Shown here: one piece after another, positions 33,314 to 43,654 of the stretch
Position numbering within the stretch: the stretch's first letter is position 1
Layout of the letters: the number at the start of each line of letters is the position of its first letter
Assembly: GCA_002049455.2 (NCBI GenBank)
Contig: KV918888.1
Coordinates: forward strand, 124,001-188,000
DNA: 64,000 bases
From: Porphyra umbilicalis
Lineage: Eukaryota; Rhodophyta; Bangiophyceae; Bangiales; Bangiaceae
Direction of reading: 5' to 3'
Position numbers and translations under genes: made by a program
The notes under the pieces: generated by a model
Databases searched by the model: none
What the model saw: the letters and a program-made list of their open reading frames with translations, nothing else
Told to the model about the DNA's origin: nothing

Positions 33314-34747
33314 ATGTCGGGCGACAGCGAGCACGATGGCGACCTGGACGCGGTGTTCGGGTCGGAAATGGATTCGACCGACGGCGACGTCGGCGCTCGC
33401 CCCATCCCGCGCCGCAACACGTCTGGGTCTGCGGCCGCCCGTGCTGCTGCAGTTTATTCGGACGATGACGAGGAGGCACCACGGCCGCGGCCGTCGAGTA
33501 GCGTCGGGGTGCGCGCGGTGGACGAGGAGGAGGAGGATGGTGGTGGTCGCGCGCGCGATGACGGCTTTGATGATGGTGATGAGGAGGAGGAAGGGGAGCG
33601 GGACCGTGGCCGTGGTCGTGGCAAGGGCAAGGCCGCTCGGTCGGATGATGGGGGCGGTGACCGCCCCTCAAAGGGCAAGGGCAAAGCCGTTCGCCGTCCG
33701 CAAACTCCCTCCCGCCGGGAGGGCGACGAGTATGATGATGAGGAGGACGACCGGTGGGACAGCCGTGGTGTCGGCAAGTACGACGAGGCAGAGGAGGAAC
33801 CTGCCGACGGGCCGGCCAAGAAGAAGGCCAAACGTGGTAAGAACGGGGCGCTTGATGAAGACGCGGCGGCCGAGTCGGCGGTCAAGTTCTTGGTGACAAT
33901 GATGGATGCACGGGACGAAGATGCCAAAGCCTTCAAGCGCGGCAAACCCGCGCTCTCCAAGCTGTGCTACCTCCCCAACGTGGAGCGGATGCTGTGCAAG
34001 GTCGACTACCGCGCGCCGCTGCTCAACAACGGCCTCCTGTCGGTGATGAAAGCATGGCTAGACCCGATGCCGGACGGGAGCTTGCCCAATCTACGTGTCC
34101 GACAGGTGTTGCTCGCCGCCCTTGACGCCTTCCCCGTGGATGATGGGTGGACGGACCTGCTACGGGCAAGCAACGGCCTTGGCAAAATCATCCACTTCCT
34201 CGCTCGCCACGACGACTTTGAGGCCAACAAACGTCTCGCGCGGAAGCTCATGGACAAGTGGTCACGCCCCATCTTTGACATGACGACCGACTACTCCCAC
34301 CTCAACGCCGACTACGAGAGGGTGGCGGCGCCCGAGCGGCCAGCGGCGGGCAGCGGAGGCGGCGGGGGAAGCGCGTATGCGCGCTCCCGTGCGCGGTCGA
34401 CCATCATCGACACTGGGCGGGACAACCGGGCGTCCATCGCACAGCACCTGCAGGCCGAGCGGCTGGGTGATGCGGCTACCGCCAAGATGATGGCCAAGCG
34501 AGACCGCGCGATGGGCGACCAGCTGAAGAACGTGGTGCGCGTACCCCAACGCGTGTCGTTCAACTTCACCCGCGTGCCCGAGTCCCAGTCCCTGACGGGG
34601 GAGGGCGGCTCGGCGGGTGGCGGGTCGGCATCGGGGGCGGGGTCCACGAGGAAAAAGCGGAGCCTGGACAAGGCCGTCAAGGGGATGAAGCGCAAGACCC
34701 AGTCACGTGCGGTCAACGTGTCCATCGAGGGTCGCAACTTGTATTGA
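33314..34747 (+). CDS. IWS1: Transcription elongation factor IWS1/SPN1
   Basis: A single exon of 477 residues starting in context CACCATGTCG. The first 185 residues are an acidic/basic disordered region (DEEEEDGGG, GRGRGKGKAA, DDEEDDRWDS, PAKKKAKRGKNG) with nuclear-localisation-like basic clusters. Residues about 192-320 form the conserved TFIIS N-terminal (LW/TND) helical bundle: LYLP-type segment KLCYLPNVERML, LLNNGLLSVMKAWLDP, LPNLRVRQVLLAALDAFP, GLGKIIHFLARHD, NKRLARKLMDKWSRPIF. This is the diagnostic core of IWS1/SPN1, which binds SPT6 and RNA polymerase II. The C-terminus has the RVSFNFTRVPES region and a basic end, KRKTQSR. Length is within the family range. Nuclear by inference. Confidence 0.95.
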   Translation: MSGDSEHDGDLDAVFGSEMDSTDGDVGARPIPRRNTSGSAAARAAAVYSDDDEEAPRPRPSSSVGVRAVDEEEEDGGGRARDDGFDDGDEEEEGERDRGRGRGKGKAARSDDGGGDRPSKGKGKAVRRPQTPSRREGDEYDDEEDDRWDSRGVGKYDEAEEEPADGPAKKKAKRGKNGALDEDAAAESAVKFLVTMMDARDEDAKAFKRGKPALSKLCYLPNVERMLCKVDYRAPLLNNGLLSVMKAWLDPMPDGSLPNLRVRQVLLAALDAFPVDDGWTDLLRASNGLGKIIHFLARHDDFEANKRLARKLMDKWSRPIFDMTTDYSHLNADYERVAAPERPAAGSGGGGGSAYARSRARSTIIDTGRDNRASIAQHLQAERLGDAATAKMMAKRDRAMGDQLKNVVRVPQRVSFNFTRVPESQSLTGEGGSAGGGSASGAGSTRKKRSLDKAVKGMKRKTQSRAVNVSIEGRNLY

Positions 34748-37059
34748 GTCCGTGTTGCTTGGGTGTCTTTGGTTACCTGTCGCCGGCGCGATCGAGTAGT
34801 GCATTTTTGGCAGGCGCCCCTGTTTTTCTTCTGTGCATCATTTGTTTCTGCTTTTCTTCTTGTATGCTGTCTTTTACCGTCCTTCCCGCCGTTGTGACTG
34901 TTTTATTGGTTGGCTCTTGTTCTCTTTATTTTTCTGTACTGCTCGTTCCTGTCCACACTGCTGTTGCTTTTCCTGTACGAGATCTATGCTACAGCCTCGC
35001 GCGCAGTTCCTCTGTGTACTCTCGAGGTGGGATATTGAAGAATTGTGCGTACCCTATACATTGGCCCAACCACTGGGTCGTGGATCCGGGCTTGTCGCTC
35101 TCGGCCGTACGCATGGTGGACGCAGTCTTGGCCACTGTGCTCTTTGCTGGATGGCGTGGGTGACAGCGCAAACGCACTCGGCCATACACACCTGCGCTGC
35201 ACGATCGGAACGGAAGAAAAAGGAAACGGTGATACGCCTTGCCAGCGTCCCTTTTTGTTTGCGACGTGTTGCTTGTTTGGCTGCGTGTGGCTGCGAAGGG
35301 TGCTCGCACCCAGGTGACATGGAGACACACCCGGCTCGTCATGGGTGCGAGACGCCCCGGCTAAAAACAAACTAGATGGTACGTGGCGGCGGATCCAAAC
35401 ATCGGCCTCGATTGGTCCCATCCGCTTCGACCCCCACCGCACAGTCAACAACACCGCCCAGCGCCTTTGCCATGATCGCCGTCAAGGCGATCAAGCGGCG
35501 CTTCACAGCAACGTGTCGAGGAAAAACTATCAACGTGACGAACCGGACCACACAATTCCGATCGTGAAGAGCCCCGTTGCACTTGCTTGTTGGCCATGCA
35601 ACCCAAGTCCAGTTCCTTGCATTCTGTTTTGTATTGGGTCCCATCTCCGTGGTTTCTCAGCAGTCTTGCTGCTGGGGCATTGGAAGGTGTCGATCTCCAG
35701 ATATGGCCCGGCCCAGCTGGAAAAAATCTCATCAGCCCCCCAACCGGCAACCGCACCGAGAACGGGAGGCTCGCGGGCTCCCGGAGGAGGCGGCGTCCAC
35801 GAGGCCACGCCCGTCCTATCGCCCACGCTGCCCTCACCAGCGGCCCGATTGGCGACCAATTAGCCACCACGCCTACTGGCCTCCGGTGAGGAGGCGGCGC
35901 TCTGGGGCATAAGCAGAAACCGCCGGGTCCCGGCCTGGGAATGAGGGGGCGGCGGCCACGAGAGGGGTGGCAGACCGCGTGCCCACGCGTTGCATGGCCT
36001 ATGAGCCAGTGCCCCCGACCTGGGGGGCCACGGAGTTGGTTCCCACCGGGAACACTCGCTGACGCGCCCGGCCGCCACCGCCGACCCGCGGGCCGGCCGG
36101 GTGGCGGCCGCGCGGACCGCACGCTTCCGGCGCCTCCGCCCCCGTCGACAGCTACGCCATCCGCCGCGGCGTGCCCCGCCGCGCGCCCCCCCGCCGCGCC
36201 CCCCGCCGGCCCAGCCGCTGCCACACCCTCTGCCGCACCAGGCGACGTGCGTCGAGCCGCTGCTGGTGGGACGTCTCCCTGGTGAGAACCCCACCCCCCG
36301 CCGGCGTGAGACGCGGGTGCCCGGTCGTCCGCGCACCGCCGCGCCGGCCGCCGTCGCGGGTGGGCGCCGGCCGGCGGCCGACAGGGGACCCCGTCGCCCG
36401 CCTGGACGACGGCCGCGTGTGCGACGCGCGCCTCGCCGCACGTGGCGCCAGCTGGGGTGCCGCGTTTCGGCTCCGCAGCCGCCGCCAACCACCGCCGCCC
36501 GCTCACACGCCGCCGTTCGCTGGCGGCCTCCTGTGGCCGCCTGGTGCATTCCTCTTTCTCTAGCCCGGCCGCTACGAGGCCGGGTGCTTCTGTCGTCTGG
36601 CCGCGCCACCAAAGCCTGGCCGAGCGACCGCGTCCGCGCACTGGCACCCGGATCCTGGGCACGCTTGTGCAGAAGGCGTGCATTGTCCCCCTCGTGTTGC
36701 TGCCGCCTCGTCTTGCGCGGCGGCCGGCCTGCGGCCGTCGGCGTTGTGCGAGCGGCAGCGGAGCCCGTCGGAGCCCGGTGGGTGTGCGCGCCGTCTATCA
36801 TTGGTTACTGTCGCTGTGGGGCGATAGCGCTGTCGCTCGGGTGGACGGTACCGATTGCCGTGGCTCTTCCAGCGGCCTCCCCTCCACCGTCGCCACCCCC
36901 CACTCTGGTGCCCAAATCGGACGTCTGTATGCTCCACCTTGCCCTCCCCGTGGCCTGCGTGGTGCTCGAGAGGTTGAGAGGGTGGGGAGTGTGGTACCCG
37001 CAGCCGCTGACGCGGCCGCCGTTGTACGTGCGGCGCTTTGCGTCCTCCTCCGCGGTCGC
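34748..37059. other. Intergenic or unresolved region between IWS1 and the LSD1-like gene
   Basis: 34748-35000 is strongly T/C-rich on the + strand and looks like IWS1 3' UTR; a hydrophobic frame there is an artefact of the pyrimidine tract. 35.4-36.7 kb has Arg/Ala/Pro-rich frames on both strands without family resemblance. Near 36800-36860 the + strand reads YCRCGAIALSLGW, a CxC-Gly motif reminiscent of LSD1 finger halves, so 5' exons of the next gene may begin here. Confidence 0.45.
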
Positions 37060-37181
37060 TGCTGTCGGTAGCGAGGCGGCTACATTATCGAGAACCTCGG
37101 TTGGCAACTGCGCTGGCGCTGCTCATCGAGTCATTGCTACGACACGGCCTCGGAGCTTCTTGAGCTGCCCCCGCTGCCACG
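37060..37181 (+). other. Candidate upstream exon with a degenerate LSD1-type finger
   Basis: The + strand encodes VGNCAGAAHRVIATTRPRSF followed by LSCPRCH and then a donor-like G|GTTAGT at 37181/37182. The spacing resembles an LSD1 finger (C..C, about 15 residues, C..C), but the second Cys is replaced and one residue is inserted. The donor leaves the same phase (one base into a codon) as the acceptor of the certain exon at 38460. The left boundary is a guess and the exon may belong to a separate or decayed module. 37182-38459 contains further Cys-containing fragments that I cannot assemble. Confidence 0.25.
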
Positions 37182-38459
37182 GTTAGTGCTTCCCGCTCGT
37201 CATCGCTGCTTGTGATATTGACAGGGCCGTTTGACGGTCACCACTCGTTGGTCCCTGCTGCCGCCGCTGTTTTGTCTCTTCCGAGCACGCCGGCTTTCCG
37301 CCTCTGTCGCTGTGGCGCCGCCACTGCCACGTGTGCTGCTGACGGTAGGGCTGCCGCCGCCGCCGACTCCGCCAAAGGCGCACAGAACTGGGGGGGCGCG
37401 AGGGTGACTTCCCGCGACGGTGTATACACCGTGAAGTGAGTGTATCACGTCGAGAACTCGGCTTGGGCGGGTGTGCGGGTGAGCAGGGTGTGCTGCGCTG
37501 GTGGGTGTTGTGGCGCCCCTGTACGCGGCCGGCTGCTGCCATCATCCTTGGGGCCGTGCTACCGCTTCCTCTCGGCATTGACTGCTCGCCTACTGCTGCG
37601 CACTGGCTGCATTTAGCGGGTGAGCCTCCACCCTTTCCCCGGGGGGTTTGTTCCCGCGAGCTGGCGATACCGTTGGCGCTCGCACCGGCTCTCGCGCGGG
37701 GACTCGCGCATCGGGCGGGGCGTGTTTCGGGACGTCCGCTCCCGCGTACGTCGGTGCTTGCGCATCGCGTCGTGCTGGGGACTGGGGCTGTCCACGCCGC
37801 GGCCATTTTCATTGTCGACTGAATCGCGCGTCGTGATTGTGCGACGGACCCGCTACGCCCTCCGGCAGCGCCCCGGCCTCCCGCGCGCCCGCGCATGTCG
37901 ACGACGGCTTCCTCGGCGCTCCCCTGTTGTACACCTGAGCTATCGCTACCTGCCTGCACCATTGGGCGGCCCCACCGCCTACCACTGCCTGCCGCCTAGA
38001 CTACCATACGTTGCGTTCAGGTTTTCGACCCTGGTTGTCCTTCAGGCCCGGGGGGTGTATGCCCCAGTGCCCATTGCCGCTGCTGCATTTGTTTTTCGTC
38101 AACACCACGGTCGTCGTAGTCGCGGCAACGGCCGCTGCCGTGTGTAGCCGATGATCCCGAGCGGCGACCATGGCGGGCCGTCCCAACCGCCGTATTCCTT
38201 TGGTACCGAGACCCTCCGTACGTGACGTGCTGGCCGCCCACACGGCCGCCGTGCCGTCCCGGTTCTGCCCACAGTTTTTCCGCCCTGGTGTCCCCGCGCT
38301 TGTGGGCCGTGGTTCGGGTGGCACCTTGCAGGTGACGGTGCTCCGCTGGTGGCGGTCGCGGTTCCACGGGAGCAACCTTCTAACCGTGGTGCGCATGCGT
38401 TCCCCTGTCGTATCCTGACCTCCGCTTCCTCTGTTGTCGTGCTGCTTTTGTGGCCACAG

Positions 38460-40877
38460 AGAGCGTTATCAACTGCTCGGCATGTGGCCAGTCGGTCACT
38501 TTCCCCCGCGGGGCCGCCATGGTGCGGTGTCCTACCTGCGGTGACGTGCTCGTAATCCGCCGCACCGGTACGTGCGGGTTGTGGTCTTGTGCAGCGGCGG
38601 TCTGAGTGCCCATGGGGATGGCGCGGGCACAGGGTTCAAAATTTTGAGTACTGCCCAGCCCCTGGCGGCGGCGACATGCAAAGGCACGGGCTCGAACTGA
38701 CACAAGGGTTTCGTATGTGCTGTGGGTTTGTCTTCTGGTGTCTGGATCATGCATATGTGGACGACTGCGCCCACGTGCTCGGCTTGAGGCGCAGACAATG
38801 GGCAGGATACTGGTGGCCAGGGCGTCTGTTGTGGCTGTCGCATGATCCTGCTGTACCAAATGGGCGTGCGGCTAGTCAGCTGCTCCTTTTGTGGTTCCGT
38901 GACGCTACTCCCTCCACTGGAGTCCTTCCAATGTCGGTACGTTTGGCTTCCAGTGCTCCGTGAACGGGTTGTTTGGCTTCTGACCGCAGGTTTGGCGCTC
39001 ACGGGGCTGTTTCCGGCACGTTGTCACGGCCCGACCTCTCCTCACGGCGGATGGGCACCAACGGGGCACGTGCTCTTACGCGTGGAGAGGAGTCAGGGTC
39101 GTGAAGACCTGCTGCCCATGTAGCTCCCGTCGCGTGGTTTGATGAAACTGACTGAATGGAATTCCTGTGCGGCACATGATGCTGACGCTGTGGACATATT
39201 CTGGGCTTGGTATCTCCTCAACTGGCGACCACACTTGTTGGTGCATGCCTCTTTCGTGGTCATCCCGGACACTTCTGGACTTGCACTGGCCGCCACAGAG
39301 GCTGCAAGATGACGCTCAACTACGCCCCTGGCCCGGCATCGCTCGTCCGTTGCGTCGTGTGTCACGAGATGCAGGAGGTGCAGCCGGTGCAACAGCCTGC
39401 GTCCCAACCGATGCCGTTGCCGCCGCCTCAGCCCCAGCAGCCGCCGCCGTTGCCACCTGGACGTTCGCCGCACCAAGACGGAGGGCACGGCGACTCACCG
39501 CCCGAGTCGACCCCGTCGCCGTCATCCATGGCACCGCCGCACACGCCCGCGGCGGCGTCTGCCTCCTCACCAATGCCCCTGCAGTTCCCAATGTCACCCG
39601 AGCCGTCGATGCCGCCGGCCCCCTTGCCATCTGGTGCAGGCAGTGCATATGGGGCAAGACGACCTTTTGTGCCTGGCGGGTCCGTCCAAGAGCCGTATCG
39701 TGGCATGCCGTCCACCGCGGCGGCGGGTACCACGTACGGTCACTCTGCCGCGGCAGCTGGTCCACCCTTGGGGCCATTCGGTGGGAGCGGGTTGGTTGGG
39801 ATGCACCAGGGGGCGCCTCCCTACGCCGGGCCGCCGCCGCCGATGCGTTCGCCGTTGCCCGGTCCGTTTTTGCCGCAGCTGCCTCCGGGGCTGCCGGGTG
39901 GACACCGCCTGCCGCTGCCGTCCTTCCCGGTGCCCCAAGGGCTGGCAGCGTACCCGCCCATTTCGCCAATGTATGCCCCAGGAGCATATGGGGCGTACGG
40001 GGGTCCGCCTGGCGGGCCCGCATATTGGCAGCCGCCACCGCTGCCCTTCCCGCCGCCTCCACCACTGCCAGGCGGACGCGGGGATTGGCGCGGCCTTGCG
40101 ACGGGTGCCTTCCACGGCGCGCCGGGTCTCGGCCACCGCGCGCCACCGTCAATGGCTTCCGCTGGGGGCCCTGTGGATGCCGTCGGTGCGGCGGGTTTCG
40201 GGGCGCCGGCCCCGACGGGCGTGCCGCCTGCAGCAGCGGGGGAGCTGGAAGATGGGGACCTTCCGAGCAGTGCCGCAGCGTTGCAGCGGGAGATGGAGGA
40301 CCTACAACTGGGGCGGGGTGCCCCCACAGGAGCTGCTGCGGACCCAGGGCAGGCGGACCAGCACGCAAGCAGCCCTTCGGATGCCGCCGTAGGGATAGAC
40401 GGCGGACACACGACGGGCACAGAGCCGCCGGCAGCTGCAATAGGGGACCGGCAGCACCGGGACGGGATTGCGGCGGAAGAAAGTCGGGGGCCGCAGGGGG
40501 AAGAGGCGAGTGGCGCCCGTGGCACGGTTTCTGCGATGTCTTCGGGGTCCGTGCCCCCTACGCGGAGCGCCCTACCGGCGGCGGAAGCAGCGGCTACCAG
40601 CAGCGGCTCTGTCGGCCGTGCGGGCGCGGCATCCACGCCTCCTCGGGCGCCAGATGCGAGCTCATCCCTGGCAGCGTCGGTCGGCCCTGGTACGTCTGGT
40701 ACGCCACCGGTGGGCAGGCGACCCGGGTCGGTCGGCAGCAACGGGCATGAAGCGGCGGCGGCTCGTTCTTCACGTCCTGCTCATGGGCTCCCGGTGGAAG
40801 CGGACCATCCGACCACCAAAGGCCTGTCCCCGCCGTCGCCGAGCAGCGCGTCGTTGCCGTCGTCGTCGAGGCCCTGA
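38460..40877 (+). CDS. LSD1-type zinc-finger protein with long Pro/Gly/Ala-rich tail (5' end unresolved)
   Basis: Three exons can be read: 38460-38567, 38795-38936 and 39299-40877, with GT-AG introns of 227 and 362 nt. Spliced, they encode 608 residues from a start lying upstream. The exons carry LSD1-family fingers: INCSACGQSVTFPRGAAMVR then CPTC; VCCGCRMILLYQMGVRLVSC then SFC; and, after a joining intron, CRGCKMTLNYAPGPASLVRC then VVC. The second intron splits the Arg of CRGC, so one zinc-binding pair forms only after splicing. In plants such fingers occur in LSD1/LOL regulators of cell death and in metacaspase leaders; here there is no caspase domain. The rest is a tail of about 500 residues rich in Pro, Gly, Ala and Ser. 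No start codon is assigned; the Met inside the first exon lies within a finger. Function is only family-level inference. Confidence 0.8.
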
Positions 40878-41211
40878 GGGGTGGTGGACGTACCGTCGGC
40901 TATGGTAGCGGGGCTTTGGCGGGGGGGTGCGCCAACCATTGCAATTGCCGCCGCCACACTAACAGCTTGTGCGCACATTTTTGAAAGACATCCACATTTT
41001 CGTCTAATTAAGGTCTGTCACTCTTTCCTGAATTGACAACCAATATTTAGGTGAAAGGACAAAAAGTTGGTTGCATGGGTGCCTCTTTGTGTCGCTGTCC
41101 ATGCCACAGCTTAGATCACCTCATGTGGCTGGCGGGAAGTACCTTCTGCACGACACCTTCCTCTTGCGCGTACGAGTCGGGCGACGCACTGGGCGGCAGA
41201 CAAACTTCACC
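40878..41211. other. Spacer between the LSD1-like and GET3 genes
   Basis: AT-richer 334-bp spacer with no gene. It contains the 3' UTR of one gene and the promoter/leader of the next. An in-frame ATG at 41101 could extend the downstream protein by 37 residues. Confidence 0.6.
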
Positions 41212-43275
41212 ATGGCGGAGCTGGCGGCCAACCTCTCCAATGTCATTTCTGGCAACTACAAGTGGGTCTTTGTTGGTGGGAAGGGTGGCGTTGGCAAGAC
41301 CACGACCTCGTGCTCCCTGGCGGTGGCACTCGCCGGCGCGCGACCGGGCAAAACTGTCTGTCTCATCTCGACGGATCCGGCACACAATCTGTCGGATGCG
41401 TTTGGCCAGAAGTTCTCTCGCGAGCCGACGGCCGTGAATGGTGTCCCGGGCCTCGACGCGATGGAGGTCGAGCCGCCGTCGGCTGAGTCGGCGGTGGCTA
41501 TGTCCGACGGCTCCACGCCAGGCTCTGGCGCCGGCCCCGAGGCGTCACTGGCGGCCATGTCGGAGCTCACGTCGGCCATCCCTGGCATTGATGAGGCAGT
41601 CAGCTTTGGAGCACTGATGCAGTCGGTGCAGAGCATGCAGTATGACACCGTGGTCTTTGATACGGCACCAACGGGGCACACGCTGCGGTTGCTGGGTTTC
41701 CCTAAGCTTCTCGATATCGCGCTGGACAAGCTGACCGACCTGCACGCCCGGCTCGGCCCAATGTTCAACGCCGGCCTCGCGGCGATGGGCATGAACCCGG
41801 GCGCGGAGGGCGCCGAGCCGCTGGACGCGGCCGCCCGCCTCGCCGAGCTCTCCACTGTCGTCAAGCAGGTGGTCGCCCAGTTCCGCGACGCGTCGGCCAC
41901 CACCTTTGTCGCGGTGTGCATCCCCGAGTTTCTCTCCGTCTACGAGACGGAGCGACTGTCGCAGGAGCTGTCCAAGCTGGGCATTGTGTGCAACAACATT
42001 GTCGTGAACCAGCTCATCCCTGCCAACCCCGACTCGGCCGCCAGTGCGCAGCTGTACACCGCACGCCTGGCCATCCAGCGCAAGTACTTGGAGCAGATGC
42101 GGGAACTCTACTCGGACGACTTTCATATCACGCCCCTGCCGCTTCTGGCGTCGGAGGTGCGGGGCTCGGACGCGCTGCGGTCGTTCGCCAAGCGTGTCAC
42201 GGGGGAAGTGGCGGTGGACTTCGGGCTGCCCGCGACCGATCTGAACCCGTCGCTGATGAACGTCATGTCCCAGACGGGCCTCGTATGGACATTTGTGGGC
42301 GGCAAAGGCGGTGTCGGCAAGACGACCTTGTCGGCGGCGCTCGCGGTGGCTCTCGCAGCCGACGCGGCGGCCCGCTCGGCGAAGGTGTTGGTCGTGTCGA
42401 CGGACCCGGCTCACAACCTGTCGGATGCGTTTGGCGTCAAGATCTCTCCCGACGCCAAGCCCACTGCCGTTGCTGGCTTTGACAACCTGTTCGCGATGGA
42501 GGTTGACGCAGCCACGGTGACAGAGGAGTTCTTTGCAAACCTGTCGGCGTCCAGCGAAGAGTCGGCGGCGCTGCGCAACTCCCCGCTGGGCGCGCTGCTG
42601 CCTGACACCAGTGACATTGGGTCGCTGGCCAAGAACGTGCCGGGCATTGACGAGGCGGTCAGCTTCTCGTCGATCATGCGCCTCGTGCGATCCATGGACT
42701 TTGAGCGGGTGGTGTTTGACATGGCCCCCACTGGCCACGCCTTGCGGCTGCTGGGCCTCCCCGACACGTTGGAGAAGCTACTGTCCAAGCTGTCGGATCT
42801 GAAGAATCAGATGGCGCCAATGATGTCGATGTTTGCGTCCGCTGCTGGCGCAGACGCGAATGGCCTTGGCGGGCAGGGGGTAATGGACCAGCTGGGTGAG
42901 CGGCTCGAGTCCCTCCAAGCGGACGTGCGGGAAGTGGCGGCTACACTCAGTGACGCAGAGAAGAGCACTTTTGTGGCGGTGGCGATTGCCGAGTTCTTGT
43001 CCGTCTACGAGACGGAGAGGCTGGTGCAGGAGCTGGCGAACATGGGTATGGATGTGCGGAACGTGGTCGTCAACCAGTTGATGCCGCCGACCGAAGCGGT
43101 GGAAGACCGCATGGCCATTTTGCGGGCACGGGCGAAGATGCAGGCCGGCTACGTGGAACAGATTGAGGAGCTGTACCCACCGGACGACTTTCATGTCACG
43201 CGTGTGCCGATGCTCTTGCAGGAGGTGCGGGGAGTGGATGCGCTTCGGGCGTTTGCCACGAGGCTCACCAGCTAG
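41212..43275 (+). CDS. Tandem double-domain GET3/ArsA ATPase
   Basis: A single exon, 687 residues from the Kozak-like CACCATGG at 41212. Two complete GET3/ArsA ATPase units lie head to tail. Each has a deviant Walker A GKGGVGKT (23-30 and 364-371), the STDPAHNLSDAF switch I segment, the PGIDEAVSF helix, a D(T/M)APTGH(T/A)LRLL switch II and a NQL(I/M)P nucleotide-contact loop. GET3 targets tail-anchored membrane proteins as a homodimer; bacterial ArsA is a fused pair that drives arsenite export. Neither half here has the zinc-binding CxxC of cytosolic GET3 in the expected place before the (R)KYLEQ/(G)YVEQ helix, and no ArsA-type cysteine triad is visible. The fusion therefore probably works as an intramolecular dimer in targeting rather than metal transport. 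An upstream ATG at 41101 would add a basic 37-residue leader that could be organellar. The family call is certain; the role is inferred. Confidence 0.92.
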   Translation: MAELAANLSNVISGNYKWVFVGGKGGVGKTTTSCSLAVALAGARPGKTVCLISTDPAHNLSDAFGQKFSREPTAVNGVPGLDAMEVEPPSAESAVAMSDGSTPGSGAGPEASLAAMSELTSAIPGIDEAVSFGALMQSVQSMQYDTVVFDTAPTGHTLRLLGFPKLLDIALDKLTDLHARLGPMFNAGLAAMGMNPGAEGAEPLDAAARLAELSTVVKQVVAQFRDASATTFVAVCIPEFLSVYETERLSQELSKLGIVCNNIVVNQLIPANPDSAASAQLYTARLAIQRKYLEQMRELYSDDFHITPLPLLASEVRGSDALRSFAKRVTGEVAVDFGLPATDLNPSLMNVMSQTGLVWTFVGGKGGVGKTTLSAALAVALAADAAARSAKVLVVSTDPAHNLSDAFGVKISPDAKPTAVAGFDNLFAMEVDAATVTEEFFANLSASSEESAALRNSPLGALLPDTSDIGSLAKNVPGIDEAVSFSSIMRLVRSMDFERVVFDMAPTGHALRLLGLPDTLEKLLSKLSDLKNQMAPMMSMFASAAGADANGLGGQGVMDQLGERLESLQADVREVAATLSDAEKSTFVAVAIAEFLSVYETERLVQELANMGMDVRNVVVNQLMPPTEAVEDRMAILRARAKMQAGYVEQIEELYPPDDFHVTRVPMLLQEVRGVDALRAFATRLTS

Positions 43276-43654
43276 GGAGGTTCCGGTCGCGCTTGTTATT
43301 TTTTTGTTGCGCGCGCAATGGACGGGTTGTATGCGTGCAAGTGGGTGGATTTCCTCTCAAATGGCTCGTGCGTGGCGCATGTGCGTGTGTGTCACATGGG
43401 GCCTCCACCGGCCTGAGATTGTTGGTAACACTCTCGACACTCCTAAAAGGAACAGAAACGGGGGGGCGCTGCGCACAACTCTACCCGAAACGCCCGTGTA
43501 CACACGCGCAAGCCAAGCTCTCCCACAAACCAAAAAAGGGCCTGGAATGCGGACACTTCCAAAGCTCTGACACGCAAAAAAAAAAAGGAGAAAAGCAGGG
43601 CGGGTGCCCTTGCAAATGACGCTCAGAGGCGGCACACCTCTAGCAGCAGGGATA
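43276..43654. other. Convergent 3' spacer
   Basis: 379 bp between the stop codons of the GET3 fusion (+) and USP7 (-). It contains a T run near 43300 and an A run at about 43577-43586, compatible with 3' UTRs of both genes. No gene. Confidence 0.6.

Noticed and set aside
34744..35163. Hydrophobic Cys/Leu/Ser-rich frame resembling a membrane protein
   Set aside because: It starts just before the IWS1 stop codon and covers a T/C-rich stretch that is most simply IWS1 3' UTR.
35445..36801. Two antisense frames of 313 and 412 codons
   Set aside because: Arg/Gly/Pro-rich, overlapping each other and sense frames of equal length; no recognisable domain.
38275..38331. Possible 57-nt exon bounded by CACAG and CAG|GTGACG
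   Set aside because: Its end phase gives no sensible finger sequence when joined to the exon at 38460.
38640..38700. GGGTTCAAAATTTT segment resembling a tRNA T-arm
   Set aside because: It lies inside an intron of the LSD1-like gene and no cloverleaf can be folded around it.
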